From positions 398,322,557-398,386,556 of the forward strand of contig CM077115.1 of assembly GCA_039619475.1 (NCBI GenBank): DNA of 64,000 nt. The letters run 5' to 3'. Below the pieces are notes generated by a model. The model saw only the letters and a program-made list of their open reading frames with translations. It was not told the DNA's origin and ran no database searches. The position numbers were made by a program, and so were the translations under genes. Below are positions 49,421-63,289 of the stretch, one piece after another; the first letter of the stretch is position 1, and every line of letters starts with the position of its first letter. This DNA comes from Icerya purchasi (lineage: Eukaryota > Arthropoda > Insecta > Hemiptera > Monophlebidae).

Positions 49421-49506
49421 TTAAGCAGTTATGTCGATTTCCAATTTCCTTCGCATTTCGAAAAAAACACGACAGAAGCAGGCAGCAGCATTAACTGAAG
49501 AAATGT
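49421..49506 (+). CDS. Candidate second exon after a 55-bp intron
   Basis: The intron 49,366-49,420 has GTAAGT at one end and TTGCCTCTGCAG at the other, a typical short insect intron. Continuing the first exon's frame gives VKQLCRFPISFAFRKK and a stop at 49,492. An alternative reading starts at the ATG at 49,431 (MSISNFLRISKKTRQKQAAA) and stays open to the donor-like GT at 49,507 (GTGAGTATG), or to a stop at 49,575 if unspliced. This suggests either a C-terminal exon or an alternative first exon. The function is unknown. Confidence 0.3.
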
Positions 49507-49577
49507 GTGAGTATGATTCACTTTTTCCCCTCTATGAAAACATCGAAAAGAATAAACTGAAAATGTCGCCGAACTGA

Positions 49578-51801
49578 ATAACTTCAAAATGCACAGTGGT
49601 GCGATACGCTTCGATAAAAGAACAATAAATATTTCGATTTGTAAAATAACACGCGCTTACCTTAAATTAATGGATGAAAGTAATTGTAATTCGAAGAAAA
49701 AACCATAATAAAATCTTACTTTTTATTTCATTCCGATAAAATTGACGGTGTCATGTTAGAGATGCACAAATCAACTCTGCTAGAGCAGTTTTGGGTACAT
49801 ACATGTGTCCTTTCCGACTAAGGATATATACTCGCTCACAACTCCAACTCCGCCAAACTATCTCATGCCTAGTGTATAATCGCAATCTCCTTCAGCTGTG
49901 TATTCAACTCTAACTCCGCGTAGCACTCTGAACACACAAAGTAACAGAACGTCCTTAAAAACGGTGCACATCCGGAGTTACTCATTCCTAGTGTCCTGTT
50001 TAAAGGAAACCAGCGCAACCTTTTAAATTGTCTTCAAAATTGACCGACCACTTTTTTTGTTATATATGTATGTATATGTATAGAATTGGATTTATTCTTA
50101 ACTTGCAGATCAAGGAATTTCACAAATATTTAAAAATACAAGAATAATACACGCTTAATATTTCAATTTCATAGGTCACTTTTTTTTTCCATTTTAAAAG
50201 TGTGTTTTAGTTTGTGCAGTATTTAAAATCGCCCATATAAATATCGTGAACAGATTTATTTCATCGTGGAACTTCAATTTCCTATTTAACATGATAAATA
50301 AGGAAATTATTCTTAATTTTATTTTTTTTAACCCCTAAACACAAATTTAAACACTAGCGTGAACATTGTTTACCTCCATTTCCTAGACTAATTGATTTCT
50401 AGACCTTAAAATAAAATCCCTTATTAATTTGTGAATTTTATCAAACTCGTTAGAGCTATCTCCAAAAATAAACAATAATTGCTCATTGAATAATAACCTG
50501 CAAATCAATTATTATGGATTATTAAGTTTCACAAAAGCGATTAAACCTTTAACACTGATATATGCGTATGACATGAAAGCTACATTTTTGTACACATTGA
50601 AGTATTCATTTTTATGTTGAATTATTCTCACGGTGCAAAAAATACGAGTAAAAACAAATATTCATGCATAAGGCAGAAGTATTATTACAAATTATTATCT
50701 GTATACCTTTCTAACGTCGTTCTGTGTACTTAAATTGCCATATTTAAATGCGTAGTGTAAAGCTAAATAAATATATTTCATTACGAAACATACGATGTCT
50801 TTACCTATTTTCAGTTACCATGGTGTAAATAAGCGCATTACTTCTACTTCTTTAATAAATTGTAAAAATACGATGATCACTAAAACTAACACTACTCGGC
50901 GACTCCCTTTTATAGTTGCTCATTTCATAGAATTTTTTCGAACATACGACCTCGATCAGTCGATTTTTAAATCCTACAAACCACGTGAATTTCATAAATT
51001 TCGTCAGAACCGTGTCCGGGAACATACATATACTGGTGCCGTTTCATGGTGGCCAACCAAATATGATTTTTAAATTCCCGGTTTTCTCGCTCGAAATAAT
51101 CCTCACGATTTTCTGGTTACTAGAACTGCACAAAAGCTTACACGAACGTTCTTCCGCTTGTGTAATAACAAATCTAACAAACTGAAGCAAAGAAAATAAA
51201 ATATCAGTAGAAACAAAAAAATAGCAAATTAAACTTTTTTCGTTTTTTGAAGTTGTTTTCTTCACGTTCTAAATATTTTACCCTTAAAAGTTAATAATGA
51301 AGTTTGTAACAGGTTGATTGTAGTAATAACCGTTTCCCATTTAAACAGTTCCCACTTATAACGCATATTTGACGTTTAATATTTACATTTATAATCATAC
51401 AAAAGAGGTTTACTAAGCCCAAACCCCTCCAAAAGTTTTGCTGGTTCAACTTCCTTAATAAACTTAAATGCGCAATAAAAATTTCCCTTTTTACGTTAAG
51501 ATGTTAACTAAAATGTACTGGTAATAAATGTAAATAACGTTCATCATGAAAACAGACCAGCCGTTATGGAAAAAAGTCTTTCAATCGAAAACTTAGAGGC
51601 AAATTGTGAAAGAAAATTAAATTATTTTGTTGCTACTAATAATGTTTGACCGCCGCAGCGCATATTTTATACAAATAAAAAAGGAACTTCTTGAGTAAAG
51701 TATTTTAAAAAATGCATTCATTTTCTGCTTCAAGTGATTTTTTTTTGTTGTATCAAAACTATCGTTTCGCTGTTTTTACTTTTCTTTCCTGGTTTCGCAA
51801 C
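49578..51801. other. Unassigned region
   Basis: No further exon or repeat could be supported. A 92-codon open frame at 50,795-51,073 has no family resemblance. Confidence 0.3.
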
Positions 51802-52080
51802 AAGTGGCGGATCCACCAGAGGGGATTGGGGCACCCCCAAGAACCAAAAGCTCGATGAAAAAATTTGATACAATAGAGGAACTTAATTTATACTATAAAA
51901 GATTTGCATAAATGTTACCTACCAACTTAATTATAACTAACATTTAATAGCGATTCTTAGTAAAACTATTAATATTATATTTTTATTCTATTTTAAACGC
52001 AACTGTCATCAATCTCTTGCTTTTTTTATTTTTTTTAAATTTGTATTTTGTAATGTAAACGAAATTCATCTGAAATTATG
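51802..52080 (+). mobile_element. hAT-like MITE (copy 2, truncated)
   Basis: From AAGTGGCGGATCCACC this matches the MITE at 44.08 kb through the same ordered blocks (CCAAGAACCAAAA.CTCGATGAAAAA, ACTTAATTTATAC, TTTTTATTCTATTTTAAACG, TTTGTATTTTGTAAT). Similarity fades after about 52,080 and the right terminal repeat is not found. Confidence 0.6.
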
Positions 52081-52892
52081 GACTGGTTGCTACAATCGTT
52101 CTAAACACACTGGTCCTAACTCCATCAAATAAATTCTAAAGTGCAAGATAAGTAATTATTTAAATAGTACTACATTCATGCATATATATGTAGAAATAAG
52201 CACTTTTATAACTAAATTAATCCTTGACGCGCTACTTATGTAATCTCTCTCTTAACTCAGATAAATCAATCAAGAGCATCGTGGCTATTCGTACGTTTCT
52301 AGTAGTAGACATAGGCATAGTGTTCATAGCAATTTTTTTGGAGGGGGGGGGGGGTGAAAATTTTCTTTACATATTAATTTTATAAATAACAATACATTTT
52401 TCACTAATATTCGCACTATTAATAATTTCCATAATTTTGATTTATATATTAATCATTTACATAAATGAATTACCGTATAAACATTAATAAAAATTACATG
52501 TGTTATTGATTATACTCGTAATAAAAAATTTTGCATAAAATGTTAATGAAGTACCTTAAAATATGGAGCATATTTTTTCTTTTTCCTTTTAAAGGTCACC
52601 CTAAAAAATCATCAATATTTATTTTTAATTTTTGATTTTTTTCTGATTTTTGTTTATTTATAATAACTATTTCAGTTCTCAAGGGGGGGTTACCCCCTCC
52701 CCCCATGAACATGGCCTTGCAATGCAAGTATATACGCAAAAGACTACACTTGGCAGTGGTTGTAAATGTTTTATTTATATCGTTATACAATGCAGTTGCC
52801 TGTGTGTGCCTGATGTATAACGGTATGCGTTTTCCATTGGTTTCCATATAATTTCATTGGCGATTATTTAATTTATTTTTTGTAGTATATTT
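52081..52892. other. Unassigned AT-rich spacer
   Basis: G-rich patches at 52,338-52,352 and 52,681-52,705 (AAGGGGGGGTTACCCCCTCCCCCC, partly self-complementary) may be ends of further non-autonomous DNA elements, but I cannot pair them. No gene. Confidence 0.3.
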
Positions 52893-52967
52893 TGTCGTCA
52901 CCTGGGATTGAACTTAAGATTTCCGTAACGGAAGCCGAATACTCCTAGCTACTAGACTATCGCGACA
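52893..52967 (-). other. tRNA-like sequence, probably a SINE head or tRNA relic
   Basis: The minus strand reads TGTCGCGATAGTCTAGTAGC, box A (TAGTCTAGTAGCTAGGA), an anticodon-arm-like hairpin (CTTCCGT region) and box B (AGTTCAATCCC), ending GGTGACGACA, which pairs with the start over 5 bp. Length is 75 nt. The T stem is mostly mismatched, so it is not a working tRNA gene. It is most like Glu/Gly tRNA-derived SINE heads. Confidence 0.5.
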
Positions 52968-54576
52968 CTTGAACAACTTATTCCCTAAGGTGTTTAGGTA
53001 TATTAAGCCTTATCAGTCAAACTAATAAGAAATTTTTTATGTACTGGTTTGCGTGTTTATTCTGTCTCAGTTAACGTTACTGCGTAATATGACCAATAAA
53101 TAAATTCTCATATATTTCAGTTACCCCGAGAACCTCTATGCAATATACAAGAGTGAGTTTTTCCAGCATAAACTGTCGAGAAACTGCTCTTATTGGGCTT
53201 ACTCTACGGAATAAACTGGATCTCGGTGTTTTAAAATCACGAAAGATACGCACGCAATTTCAAATATAGAATAAAGATTGTTGTTCACCAAGGCAGGCTT
53301 CAATGAAAATATAGGTCTGATAATAATCATGAAAATATGATAACGAAGTAGTCCTTTTGATTCGTTTTTAGAGAAATATATAGATATTATTTTTTAACGT
53401 ATACTGAACAATAGAGTGTCAACGTTTTGAATAAAATGTTCGTTTCAAATTCATCAGTTCCTGACAATTTTTTGCGGGGTTTTTATAAATAACAGAAAGG
53501 AAACTATTTTCTGTGATGTTCACTGGACAATGTATTCAACTATATACATCTTTTATTAGCTGATCACTAGAAGAAGAAAGAAATATTATTGATATCAAGG
53601 ACTTATCTTCCGTTATCTTTCCTCGATATTCATGCAAGGGCGAACCGATAAGAAAGTATGGGAAGGTGTCTCATTCACCCAAAAATTTTTTCAACCGGTA
53701 TTTTTAGAAAATTCTGAAATACAGGTTTAGTTTCATCAAACTTTTGGTTCTATTGCTTTCCATCGAAATTTCGATTTCGGCTAAAAGATTAAAAATATAA
53801 AATTTCAATCACAGTTTTGACGGAAACACAAAAACAATAATTAAGTAATACAATTCATAATACAGAGCCGACAAATTTAAAAGAAAAAAAATCAATATTT
53901 GTAATCGGCATTTAAAATTTTTACACTCATCCCTACACATAGTAACCTCCTAGAAAACCTCTGCGCGTACATACATCAAGTATTTTTAACAAAGTATAGA
54001 AAATCATGGCTAGGTTGTTCTAACGTTATTAAACTGTCTCTTTCGTGCTCAAAATGGAATGAGCAACTTAAACCCTCTATTAAAAGCTATATCTAAACAT
54101 GCCAATATGAAGATCCCCACATGAAATGTAGTTTTACATTAACTAAGTTTGGAAAAAATTTCATTAAATTAAAAAAAAAAAAAGCAGTTATTTAATCGAC
54201 TTCGTAATTTGGAAGTACAAAAAGAAAGCGAAGAGAAATGCTGAAAATTTGAAAAAAAAAAAAATTACAGAATGGTTCTGATAAATTTTAGCAACAAGTT
54301 ATAAAAGTAAAAGATGTAATCTGTTTACTAATAGTTCTGTACATTGTGTACAGTCATTTTTACACCAATATAAAACAATTATTTAATTTTTATTACATAT
54401 CCGCCGCGTTTCGAAGACAAAGCTTCATGATCACGGGAGTTATTATAATATATAAATTTAATAAAGACGGATTATTGCACAATTAAATATAAATTATGAA
54501 AAATGTATGTATGTATATTATGCACTTATTTTTTAAAGACCACGATGATCTACATATTCTATTTAATAGTTTAGCT
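52968..54576. other. Unassigned spacer
   Basis: I see no gene or repeat that I can support. Confidence 0.35.
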
Positions 54577-54690
54577 CTTTTTTTTTTTTTAATTTTTTTG
54601 AGCAAGTAATAATTTTCGACATTTTCAATAATGGGATTTGAACCAATTTCAACTTAAATAAAACAACCACTACCTAACCAACTGTGTTAT
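54577..54690 (-). mobile_element. tRNA-derived SINE-like insertion with A-rich tail
   Basis: The minus strand shows box A (ACAGTTGGTTAGGTAGTGG) at about 54,685-54,667 and box B (GGTTCAAATCC) at 54,644-54,634, the two internal RNA polymerase III promoter boxes, at tRNA-like spacing. About 35 bp further come A-rich runs (plus-strand T-runs at 54,578-54,599). This is the layout of a short SINE. No flanking duplication was identified. Confidence 0.5.
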
Positions 54691-57202
54691 TGTAACTGGT
54701 TAAAAAGTCTTTAATTATCTTAATTTTTAGGATAGTTTTCATAGTCACTGTTTACCGAATGATTAGAGATGGATAACTCCAACTGAGTCGACTTCAAGTC
54801 GACTTTCACTTCAGAGTCCATCCGCATGAGAGTGAATTAGCTCTTTAGAATCGATTCTGATACACCGTATCAATAAAACAAAATTCTACTCTGGCTTGTA
54901 CAGTGGCGCATAAGTCATTTAACGTAAGCGGGTCAACTCAGAATTCTGAAAAGAAGAAGTGATGGCTCAACTTTGAGAGATACTCTGTCAATATACTTTA
55001 CTCACGTAGCAGCTATTTTTTATTTCTTTACTTAACATTATCTTTTGTAGGGATATATTTCAGGTCATTATTAATATTATTCTGAATTAATTTTCATTTA
55101 ATCACTGAACTATTACGTGTTTTGATGTATTTGTTCGTTTCATTTTTTTTAACATTATATTTTATGTGTTCATATGTGTCTGTACACGCACTTAAAAAAA
55201 TGTAACTAATGTATTAAAATATCCGTGTTATCCTGTTAATGGCAAGCAGTGTACAAGATATTTGACCGTCAATCACTTATATTGCAACTCTAAAAAGTTA
55301 ATTCGTCTTAGAGAAAAAAGTACATAAAAGAACATCTAGAAATTGTGGAAATTACATAAACATTAAAAAGAAAGAAATATAAAAAGTTCGACAGAACCTG
55401 TATCTGAACTTATATAACAAGGTACTTGATGAAAATAGATCTTCTTGAACGGGATTACAAATCCGCTACCTACATTACTACATATCGCCTCTCTGAGCTT
55501 GCAAAACACAGTAAATATTCTAAAATTAAATTTTATTTCAGCATAATAAAAACTAATATTAGAATATATAAGTGTAGAATACGTAGCAAAAAAATTTTAA
55601 AACCAGATAACCATTTTTGGTAATAGAAAAATTTACTTGTAAAAAAAAAGAGACATTTATAAATTTAAAAACAAATAAATATAATAATGGCTTAGTAGAC
55701 TGACCGATGATCCTTTGAAACAGCGTCTTTGTAAATTTATCAAAATAAAAGGATAGTCGATGATTTTATCGTTGAGCCTCGACGTAGCGAACATTGCAAC
55801 AAAAAAGTTTATTATCCCGTTCGTAATTATAAATTTCGCAATACAATTTGACAAAGGAAATTTATGTTTCTGTTTGCATACCTGTCCTATTTTATTTCCT
55901 TAAAAAAATACGTTTATATTCTTCTTCCGACAATTTATATCTAGGACTCCTATTAATGATTTTCTCACTTCGGATTATGTTCGCAAATAAAAAATAGGTA
56001 TATTTACAAAACTTAAGATCATAACATTTTTCGAGTGCAACTATTGAATCTTCTTACGTGAAAAATGGTAAAGATCATTAAAAGGACCCTAATGTTTACT
56101 TTATTTACTAGCGCATTGTGCGCTTATTCCATATGTTCAAAATTATTTCTAATGAACCGGTATATTACTCACAGAAATTAAGGCTAGAGCGATAATATTA
56201 ATAGAACATCTATTCGAAAAAAAACGTTTTGCAGAATATTCCATTTGTTACAGCTACACTTTCATATAGCTGACCATTCCAGTACATCAGATTAATGACA
56301 CTTTTTGAAGGTATTACATAATAGTGGAGGATAGTAATTTCTTATCAGTACAACCACTCAGAGGTACGAATAATGTAAAATATTCTTTAATAAAATGTTC
56401 TTCTTCTTTTTCTTTTACCCAAAATTTGAAGGTTGAAAAGTGGAAGAGACATTAAACACGGAATACGTGGTGAAGGAAAACAGAACTTTGTTAAATTTTG
56501 AGAACCAGATTTTTTCAAGGAATTAACGCGGGGAAGAAGTGTAGTTTAAATTCTTCGGTGCATTAACTGCGTTAACTTCGAGCAGTAACCTAAATGAAGT
56601 TCATAATTAATTTTTCCATCTCTGCTTTCTGACTACTTCATCCTAAGTAATTCTCACTTTTACCGGTGGTACGGAAATTTTTTTTCCATTCGATTTTGTG
56701 CTCAAGTTTAGTTATGATATTTTAGATATAAACCAAAACTAACATTACTTGCAATGGAACGCTTTCCTTTTTTATACAATTCTACGTAGTTCGTCAAAAA
56801 TTTTATTACAGGCAAATTCAGAATCCTAATTTGTATCACTGACATCATATAATGTATTCCAATCAATACTACTTCGCAGTATAGAATTTAGAGAGCGCAC
56901 ATTTCAAAAATCTCATTTAACACAAAAAAGTGTTTTTTTTTTATTTATTTTTTGTAGCGGCCTTTTAAAATCTAATGTGAACACTTTCAACTACTTTCTA
57001 AAAACCACCGTTGTTACTAGGCCGCGTCTCAAACGTATAATGGCGAAATGATTACTTTATATTATTAAATTTAATTTATTTAGTTTAGTATATACTGGCG
57101 ATATACCTTAATCGGTTATTCGAATGAAAAGCCGAATAAAGGTTGTGAGTTGCCACCAGTAGATTTCACAGAAAACATAATAATTAACGTACACGAAAAT
57201 CT
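54691..57202. other. Unassigned region
   Basis: No gene is supported in about 2.5 kb; only AT-rich sequence with short runs. Confidence 0.35.
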
Positions 57203-59941
57203 GGCCATAGATCTTTAACCCGCCTTAGTCGATTCGCTGTAGAGTAAATAGATAGTAAGGTGAACAACTGACCGGCTGGTCAAATGGCCGTCTGCTGAAG
57301 ACTAACATTTCGAATGTCTTCTTAGACACAACCTGCTCTATTTTGTTCTACCCCCACCGTTTAAACGTGATTCTTATCTGTCAGTCAGACATATTGATTC
57401 TCAAACTTCTCCTTTTACACCGTTTTAAACTCCGTGCTCTTTGAGTTACTTTGCAGAAAACAAAAAAAATACCTGCAACCTCTTTAATATTTCGAAGTAT
57501 TGTATGCACAAAATGTTTTGGAAAACGTAAAAAAATCAAATAAAATTCAATAACTCCGGAACCGTTTAACAGATAAATTTAAAATCCCAATAAAATGATG
57601 TAAAATATGTGTCTTGTGATTAATATATACATATATATATATATATGTATGTATGTATATTATATAACATGCTATACACGTGGAAAAACTAAATCGTTAA
57701 CGAAGAGCGGTATTTTTTATGTGGAATTTTTGATAGCAGGGAATGGGTAATGTAGAAATAAATTTGGTCACTAACTCAAATGATAACGTTTAACGGATGA
57801 TACCTGAAAATCACCGCAGGTAGTCCGTAAAAAGGTTCAAAGATCGTAACGCCCGAAAGCTCGCGCTTAAACGATCGCGCCCGTAAGAGCTGGCCCCCGT
57901 TAAATATTTGCGTAACTACTCGTATTATGTTGAAAAGTAACGCATACTTGTTTTGTAAGTAGAAAGCAATAAACGGGAAAAAAAATGTTCCGAATAAAAA
58001 AAAAAAGAACAGGTTCTTCTAAATCAATCATAGTTACAGAATGTGAAATAATCCGAATTTTCATTGTTTTATTCCGAGTAAAGTTGTAATTTTCTTAATA
58101 ATAACAATTTTAAATATGTTTTAAAATATAAATTTTTTTCAAAAGACTCGCTATCATATTACCTATCCTATAAAAAATTGGAAACTAAAATTTTTGTTTA
58201 CTAAACGTTTCTTTAAGGCAGAAATTTAAATTTATAGGAACACGATTACAGTATTTCCGTGAAATTCCTTTTCCTATACATGTAGAAATACTAACCAACA
58301 ATCAATATTTTCGTATTTTCTAAAGTAATGACATATAATCGTTATTAAACAAATGTATACTTTTGAGAAGGCTGAATGGTTGCTGAGACGACGGAAAATT
58401 TTTATTAATCTATTTTGTTAAATTTAATAAAATTTTATCACTAAACGAGCAGCCTAATTGAAATTTTGACATGGTTTAAAAGTGAATTTTGGTATCTATG
58501 TGTGTCATACTTCACACGAATAAAAATAACGATTTCCAAATGACCACATTTTGCATCTTCTGTAAAATGGTTTAGAAATATTAAGTATTGTGCAAGATCT
58601 AATATCTGTGGCTCTTGAATATTTTTACATTTCAGATGTATTGTAAAAAAAGATGAAAAAGATAAAAGACAGTTATTATCGCGTATACAGCAAACTCTAG
58701 TCGAGTATGATGTGTCAAGCGTCAATGATTCCTGTGTTAGTTGTGAATTGCCATAATTTAAATTTATATAATGCTAAATTACAAGTATTTCTTGTAAACT
58801 TTTTTAAAATAAATTTCTCCAGTCTTAAAAATCATCAAAGATTTGAAGTTTCAAATTTAAAGCTGTAAATTTGTATTATTCCCAATGAAAGAAATATCCT
58901 ATTATAAACAGGTTTATCAGAAACTTTGAAATTTACAACTAGTATAATTCTTGTTTGGCAAAATTTTTAGATTTTTGCAAACTTTTAAAACTCGGACAAG
59001 AAGTCAAAATATCGTTTTATTACCTGTAAACAGGAGGTTTTTTATCGCCATAGAACACTTCTGAAATTAAAGTAATTTTTTTTCTATTACTAAGTGGTCT
59101 GCAAAGTGCAAATTTTAAGTTGTAGTATCCGCTGTAATTTCTCAAGTAATATCCTCTTAAGTATTATACATATTTATAAGCTGTTCTAAATTTTCAAAAT
59201 ATTCACGCTGTTATGGCGAAGAAACACATACAAAATTCACTCTTTCCTGAATTTTTTGAAAACTTTTAAAGTTTTCATAAAAATTGAAAATATAATTTTA
59301 TTACCAAGTAACGAGTTTTCAAATAATATACAAGAGACACATGGAAAAAATTTCCCTTTTTTTTTTAATCTCCGAAACTCCAACTTGGAAGTTAGAAATT
59401 TATTATTTTCATGTTTTAATGGAGATATGTGTCTCTATTTTTGCGATTTTCACCGTCCCCGGTAGTGATTTGAGAGTTACACATTTCCCGAAAGAACATT
59501 TTAACTGTACACAATTTTAAATTTATCTGCTTTAGACGGTTCCGGAGTTATCGAATTTTATTTCATTTTTTATGTTTTCCAAATTGTTATATTAACAATT
59601 TGTTTTTTACAGTATGAGAAATGTCAGTTTAATTTTATGTATTTATTACAATACTTCGAAATATTAAATAGGTTACGGATGTTTTTTTTGTCGTTTTTCT
59701 TTTGTTTGCTACAAAATAACTCAAAGAGTACGGAGTTTAAAACGGTGTAAAAGGAGAAGTTTGAGAATCAAGGTGTCTGATTGACAGATAAGAATCACGT
59801 TTACACACGGTGGAAGTAGAACAAAATAGTAGGTTGACTAATAAGGCATTTGAAATGTTAGTCTTCAGTAGGCGGCCATTTGTTCACCTTACGACCAATT
59901 TACTCTACGACGAATCGACTAGTGCGGGTGAATGTACGGCC
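57203..59941. mobile_element. 2.7-kb inverted-repeat element (second foldback-like structure)
   Basis: Left arm 57,203-57,588 and right arm 59,513-59,941 are diverged reverse complements sharing blocks such as TAGTCGATTCG, GAAGACTAACATTTC, AACGTGATTCTTATCTGTCA, TTGATTCTCAAACTTCTCCT and TTTTACACCGTTTTAAACTC. Both begin GGCC. The interior (about 1.9 kb) is AT-rich and non-coding, so this looks like a non-autonomous DNA element. The arms differ by many substitutions and short indels, so it is much older than the 26.5-38.3 kb palindrome. No target duplication was recognised and the superfamily is unknown. Confidence 0.7.
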
Positions 59942-62900
59942 AAACGGACAGTCCTCGAAGGATAGAAACTGTAGGAATGAAGGTGCAGAAACTTAAAAAT
60001 TAAATGACAAGTGAGAATAACTTTAGCTACATTAATAATTTAATTTAGTGTCAATACGAAATCCGGAATAAAAGAAATGTAATATAAAACAATCCGGAAG
60101 TCTAACAATACATAAAAGCAGAGATACGTAATGAAATATGTAAAGTTAGAATACAGAGGAGATTTTTAGTCAGTGTTGAATCGGATAGGGCTCGAAAAAT
60201 TTCTGAAGCTTGCACGCATACGACAAGAGATATTCATTTGTGTCTCACAAAATATAAATTTAATTTCAAAGCATTTGTTAGTACTAGGAAAACAGATATA
60301 TCACACTCATAATGAAAATAATAACACAATAATAATAAGAAGAATACCGGTATAATAGGACATCAAAGGGGACCGCAGTCTCATCATTAACTAACACACA
60401 TTTATATGTTAACAACAGCACAGATAAGATGTTAAAGCGTACACAATTACAATATGCGCGGTCTGCATAAACTTTTTCATCTGACCATCAGTTATATGCA
60501 AATAATATTATCTCGGCGAAGAAGCACTAATGAGAAGCGCAACTGAACTGAAATTTTTGTTGAATCATATAACGTTACCGGTAGGTGAAATTTTCGAAGA
60601 ATTTCTCTACAGCATTATATTTACATTCTCTGATCACTGAAATACGCATGTAAAACTTTATTTGGACCGTATCATGATTAAGCAGATGTTGATAGATTTA
60701 GGAAAAATTTAATATTTTTGAACAGAATTACACTCCTTAGCGCTGTAAATTACCGATTTTTTATTCATATTAACATAACTATCTGATGCTGTTTACATCT
60801 GTGATTTATTGACTAAATGAGATATGTCTTTTTTATGTTCATTTCGACATTTAAAATACTTTTTCTATACTTATAATGATTTAGAAATTTCCTTTTAGAA
60901 TTATGTAATTTAATACAAAAAACTTGTAGTATTTTTCCCCTAAATATTCGCTATTATATTGTACAGATGAAGCGAAAATTTTCATTGTTTTCCGAAAGGG
61001 AATATTTCTTTTCTGGTGGATCAGCTCTTGCAAATCAATGTTTTTCCATAAGCGGGATAGGGTGATTTAACTAAATTCTGTTTTGTTACGTACCAGCATT
61101 ACTGTACTGGCGCTTCAAGGACAATATTCATAGCGGACAGCGTGAATTTATAATTAATATAAGTAAAACCGTAACCGAAAATAACGTAAGGATAATATTA
61201 TCTTTAATAAAAAATGGTAAGTGATTTTGTTAGAAATACTTACACAACAACGGTGCCGTTATAAAAGTTGCAAGTGATTTAAAAGTAACCGAATTTGAGT
61301 TTTAAATTTTTATCAGTGGAAAAAAAAAAAGAAAAACGCAAGGTTGTCTGAAGATTAATAATCCAACCACCGAAATAATAGCTGCAAACTATAAACACAG
61401 CCCGCCTTTTGCATGTAACTGTTCCGCCGCATTAATTATTTCAATATTATTGAATTCTAGTAAAGTAAACGAAATGCGGAAAGTTGCGCTGTAAACCAGA
61501 AATCCAAAGACGCGCTTAAAAAGCGACTGTTTGGAGATTAACACTGTACAGAGGAAAACATTTAACGAAGCCACTCCAAGTTGGCTGCTAACTGATATTT
61601 CAAATAATGTCCGAAACGGATCAGTATGCAAGCGATGGGGACACCTAAGAGGGAGATATTACAAATTCATTGATTTATTTTGAACGAAAAATTCTTGGCG
61701 AGGCCTATAGACATACCAACATATCTTCATATATCTTCGTATGAAAATGAAAGAAAAAAATTATGAAATTTCAAAAAGTCTCCCCATTCATACTACGTAT
61801 TGAAAATAATTACGGAACGAAAAACATCAAACAATCGAAAAAAAATTAACCTTCAAACGCTAAATCAATGTGCACCAGGTCAACATACTAGAAATCTAAA
61901 AAAGACCGATCATCCAACTCGACCGTAAAATCCCCCGCTATACTCATACGAAATTGCTTGTTATGTTAAATGAAAAGATCGAAATAGCTGTTAATAGGAC
62001 ATTACTTGTTTTCCTTGCTGCACGTATCAGTACATTTTTCATTAGACACAAGCGGTTTAATTAATATTATTACATTTCGAGTAATGCGAGATACCCTTAG
62101 CAGAGCGTTAGCGATCGCGAAGTTAAAGTTCACAATCAGCTAGGCCTAACGGCACTGATGAGAGTAGAGACCCGCACATTATTCAAACACGAAATTATAG
62201 ACTCACCTGATCACACAATACAGCAGCACAACGCGCTAACACACGTTTGTTCAAGCCGAGATATCTGCTTCTGCATAGATCAACGATCCATATTTAAAAA
62301 TTATTTCGAACAACAATTTGTCGATAGCCATCGCTGATATCTAAGCGGACTGCCCGTCATCTTGCGTTTTAACATCAAGCGCTGCGACACGATCTTTCAG
62401 AAATGTGTACATCAGTTCTAAATATCCTTTAGAAGTTCGATTAAAAATAAGTACAACTTTACTTAGAGAACAAACAAAAATTCTGTATTTACTTCATCTT
62501 TTTTTGTACTTTTATTATTAAATATACCAGTCTTTTTTTTGTGTTTTTTTTTGTTTTTTTTTTCAGTTTTCTGAGTAATTACTTTCATTAGCGAAAAATT
62601 CATCGACGTATTCAGAAGTGAGAATCTGAAACAATTTCATACGATCAATGTAAACTAACATTTCAATATAAATTTAAAAGCGATAATTTTACGGTTAATA
62701 AAATTTTAAGAAATTAACAAAGCAAATATACCGGTAAATGCGGGTTCATCAGAAAGGAGAATTCCAGTTCTTTAATGAATCTTTTTAGTTTTTCGCCGTT
62801 AACATTCTGAAACAAACGGAGGCGTCGAACACCATTTTTGTAAATGTACACAATAAACATCTTTAAATAGCATAGGGGCACTATATAGTATGTGTTGTGC

Positions 62901-63289
62901 GTGCGAGTGAATTATATTTGATATTACGTGTTATTGCAAAAAGTACATCATTGGCGTACCTGAGAGCCTTTTAAAGTTTAAAACCTGCTCACGGCGGTTC
63001 TTAAAAATGTTTGCAACATTATTTTAAAAAACAGTAATTAAAATTTCAATGTAGGTTGGTTGGTTTATTATCTCCTGTCGCAAGTACTTTAAATATGACC
63101 GTTACAAACCAGAATTCGAGTGGTAATGTTATGGCATGCCTTGAAGGCAACATTCGGCAGTATCGCCTGGCTGGTGTGACTAGTATACAAGGGCTACCGG
63201 TTTAAGGGCGGAATTGGCTAAAGAAGCGAGCCCCGAGTAACGATGAGAAACAACACCAGCAGAGCGGCGTTACGAATAGAAACAGTAAA
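59942..63289. other. Unassigned region
   Basis: No gene is supported. On the minus strand a consensus donor (ATCAG|GTGAGTCT) at about 62,205-62,213 follows a CpG-containing stretch, which could be a non-coding first exon, but nothing else supports it. Confidence 0.3.

Noticed and set aside
50795..51073. 92-codon open frame
   Set aside because: Composition like the AT-rich background and no motif.
52893..52967. Functional tRNA gene
   Set aside because: T stem mismatched and acceptor stem only 5 bp; better as SINE head or relic.
62190..62340. Minus-strand first exon with GTGAGT donor
   Set aside because: A single consensus donor without a promoter element or coding frame is not enough.
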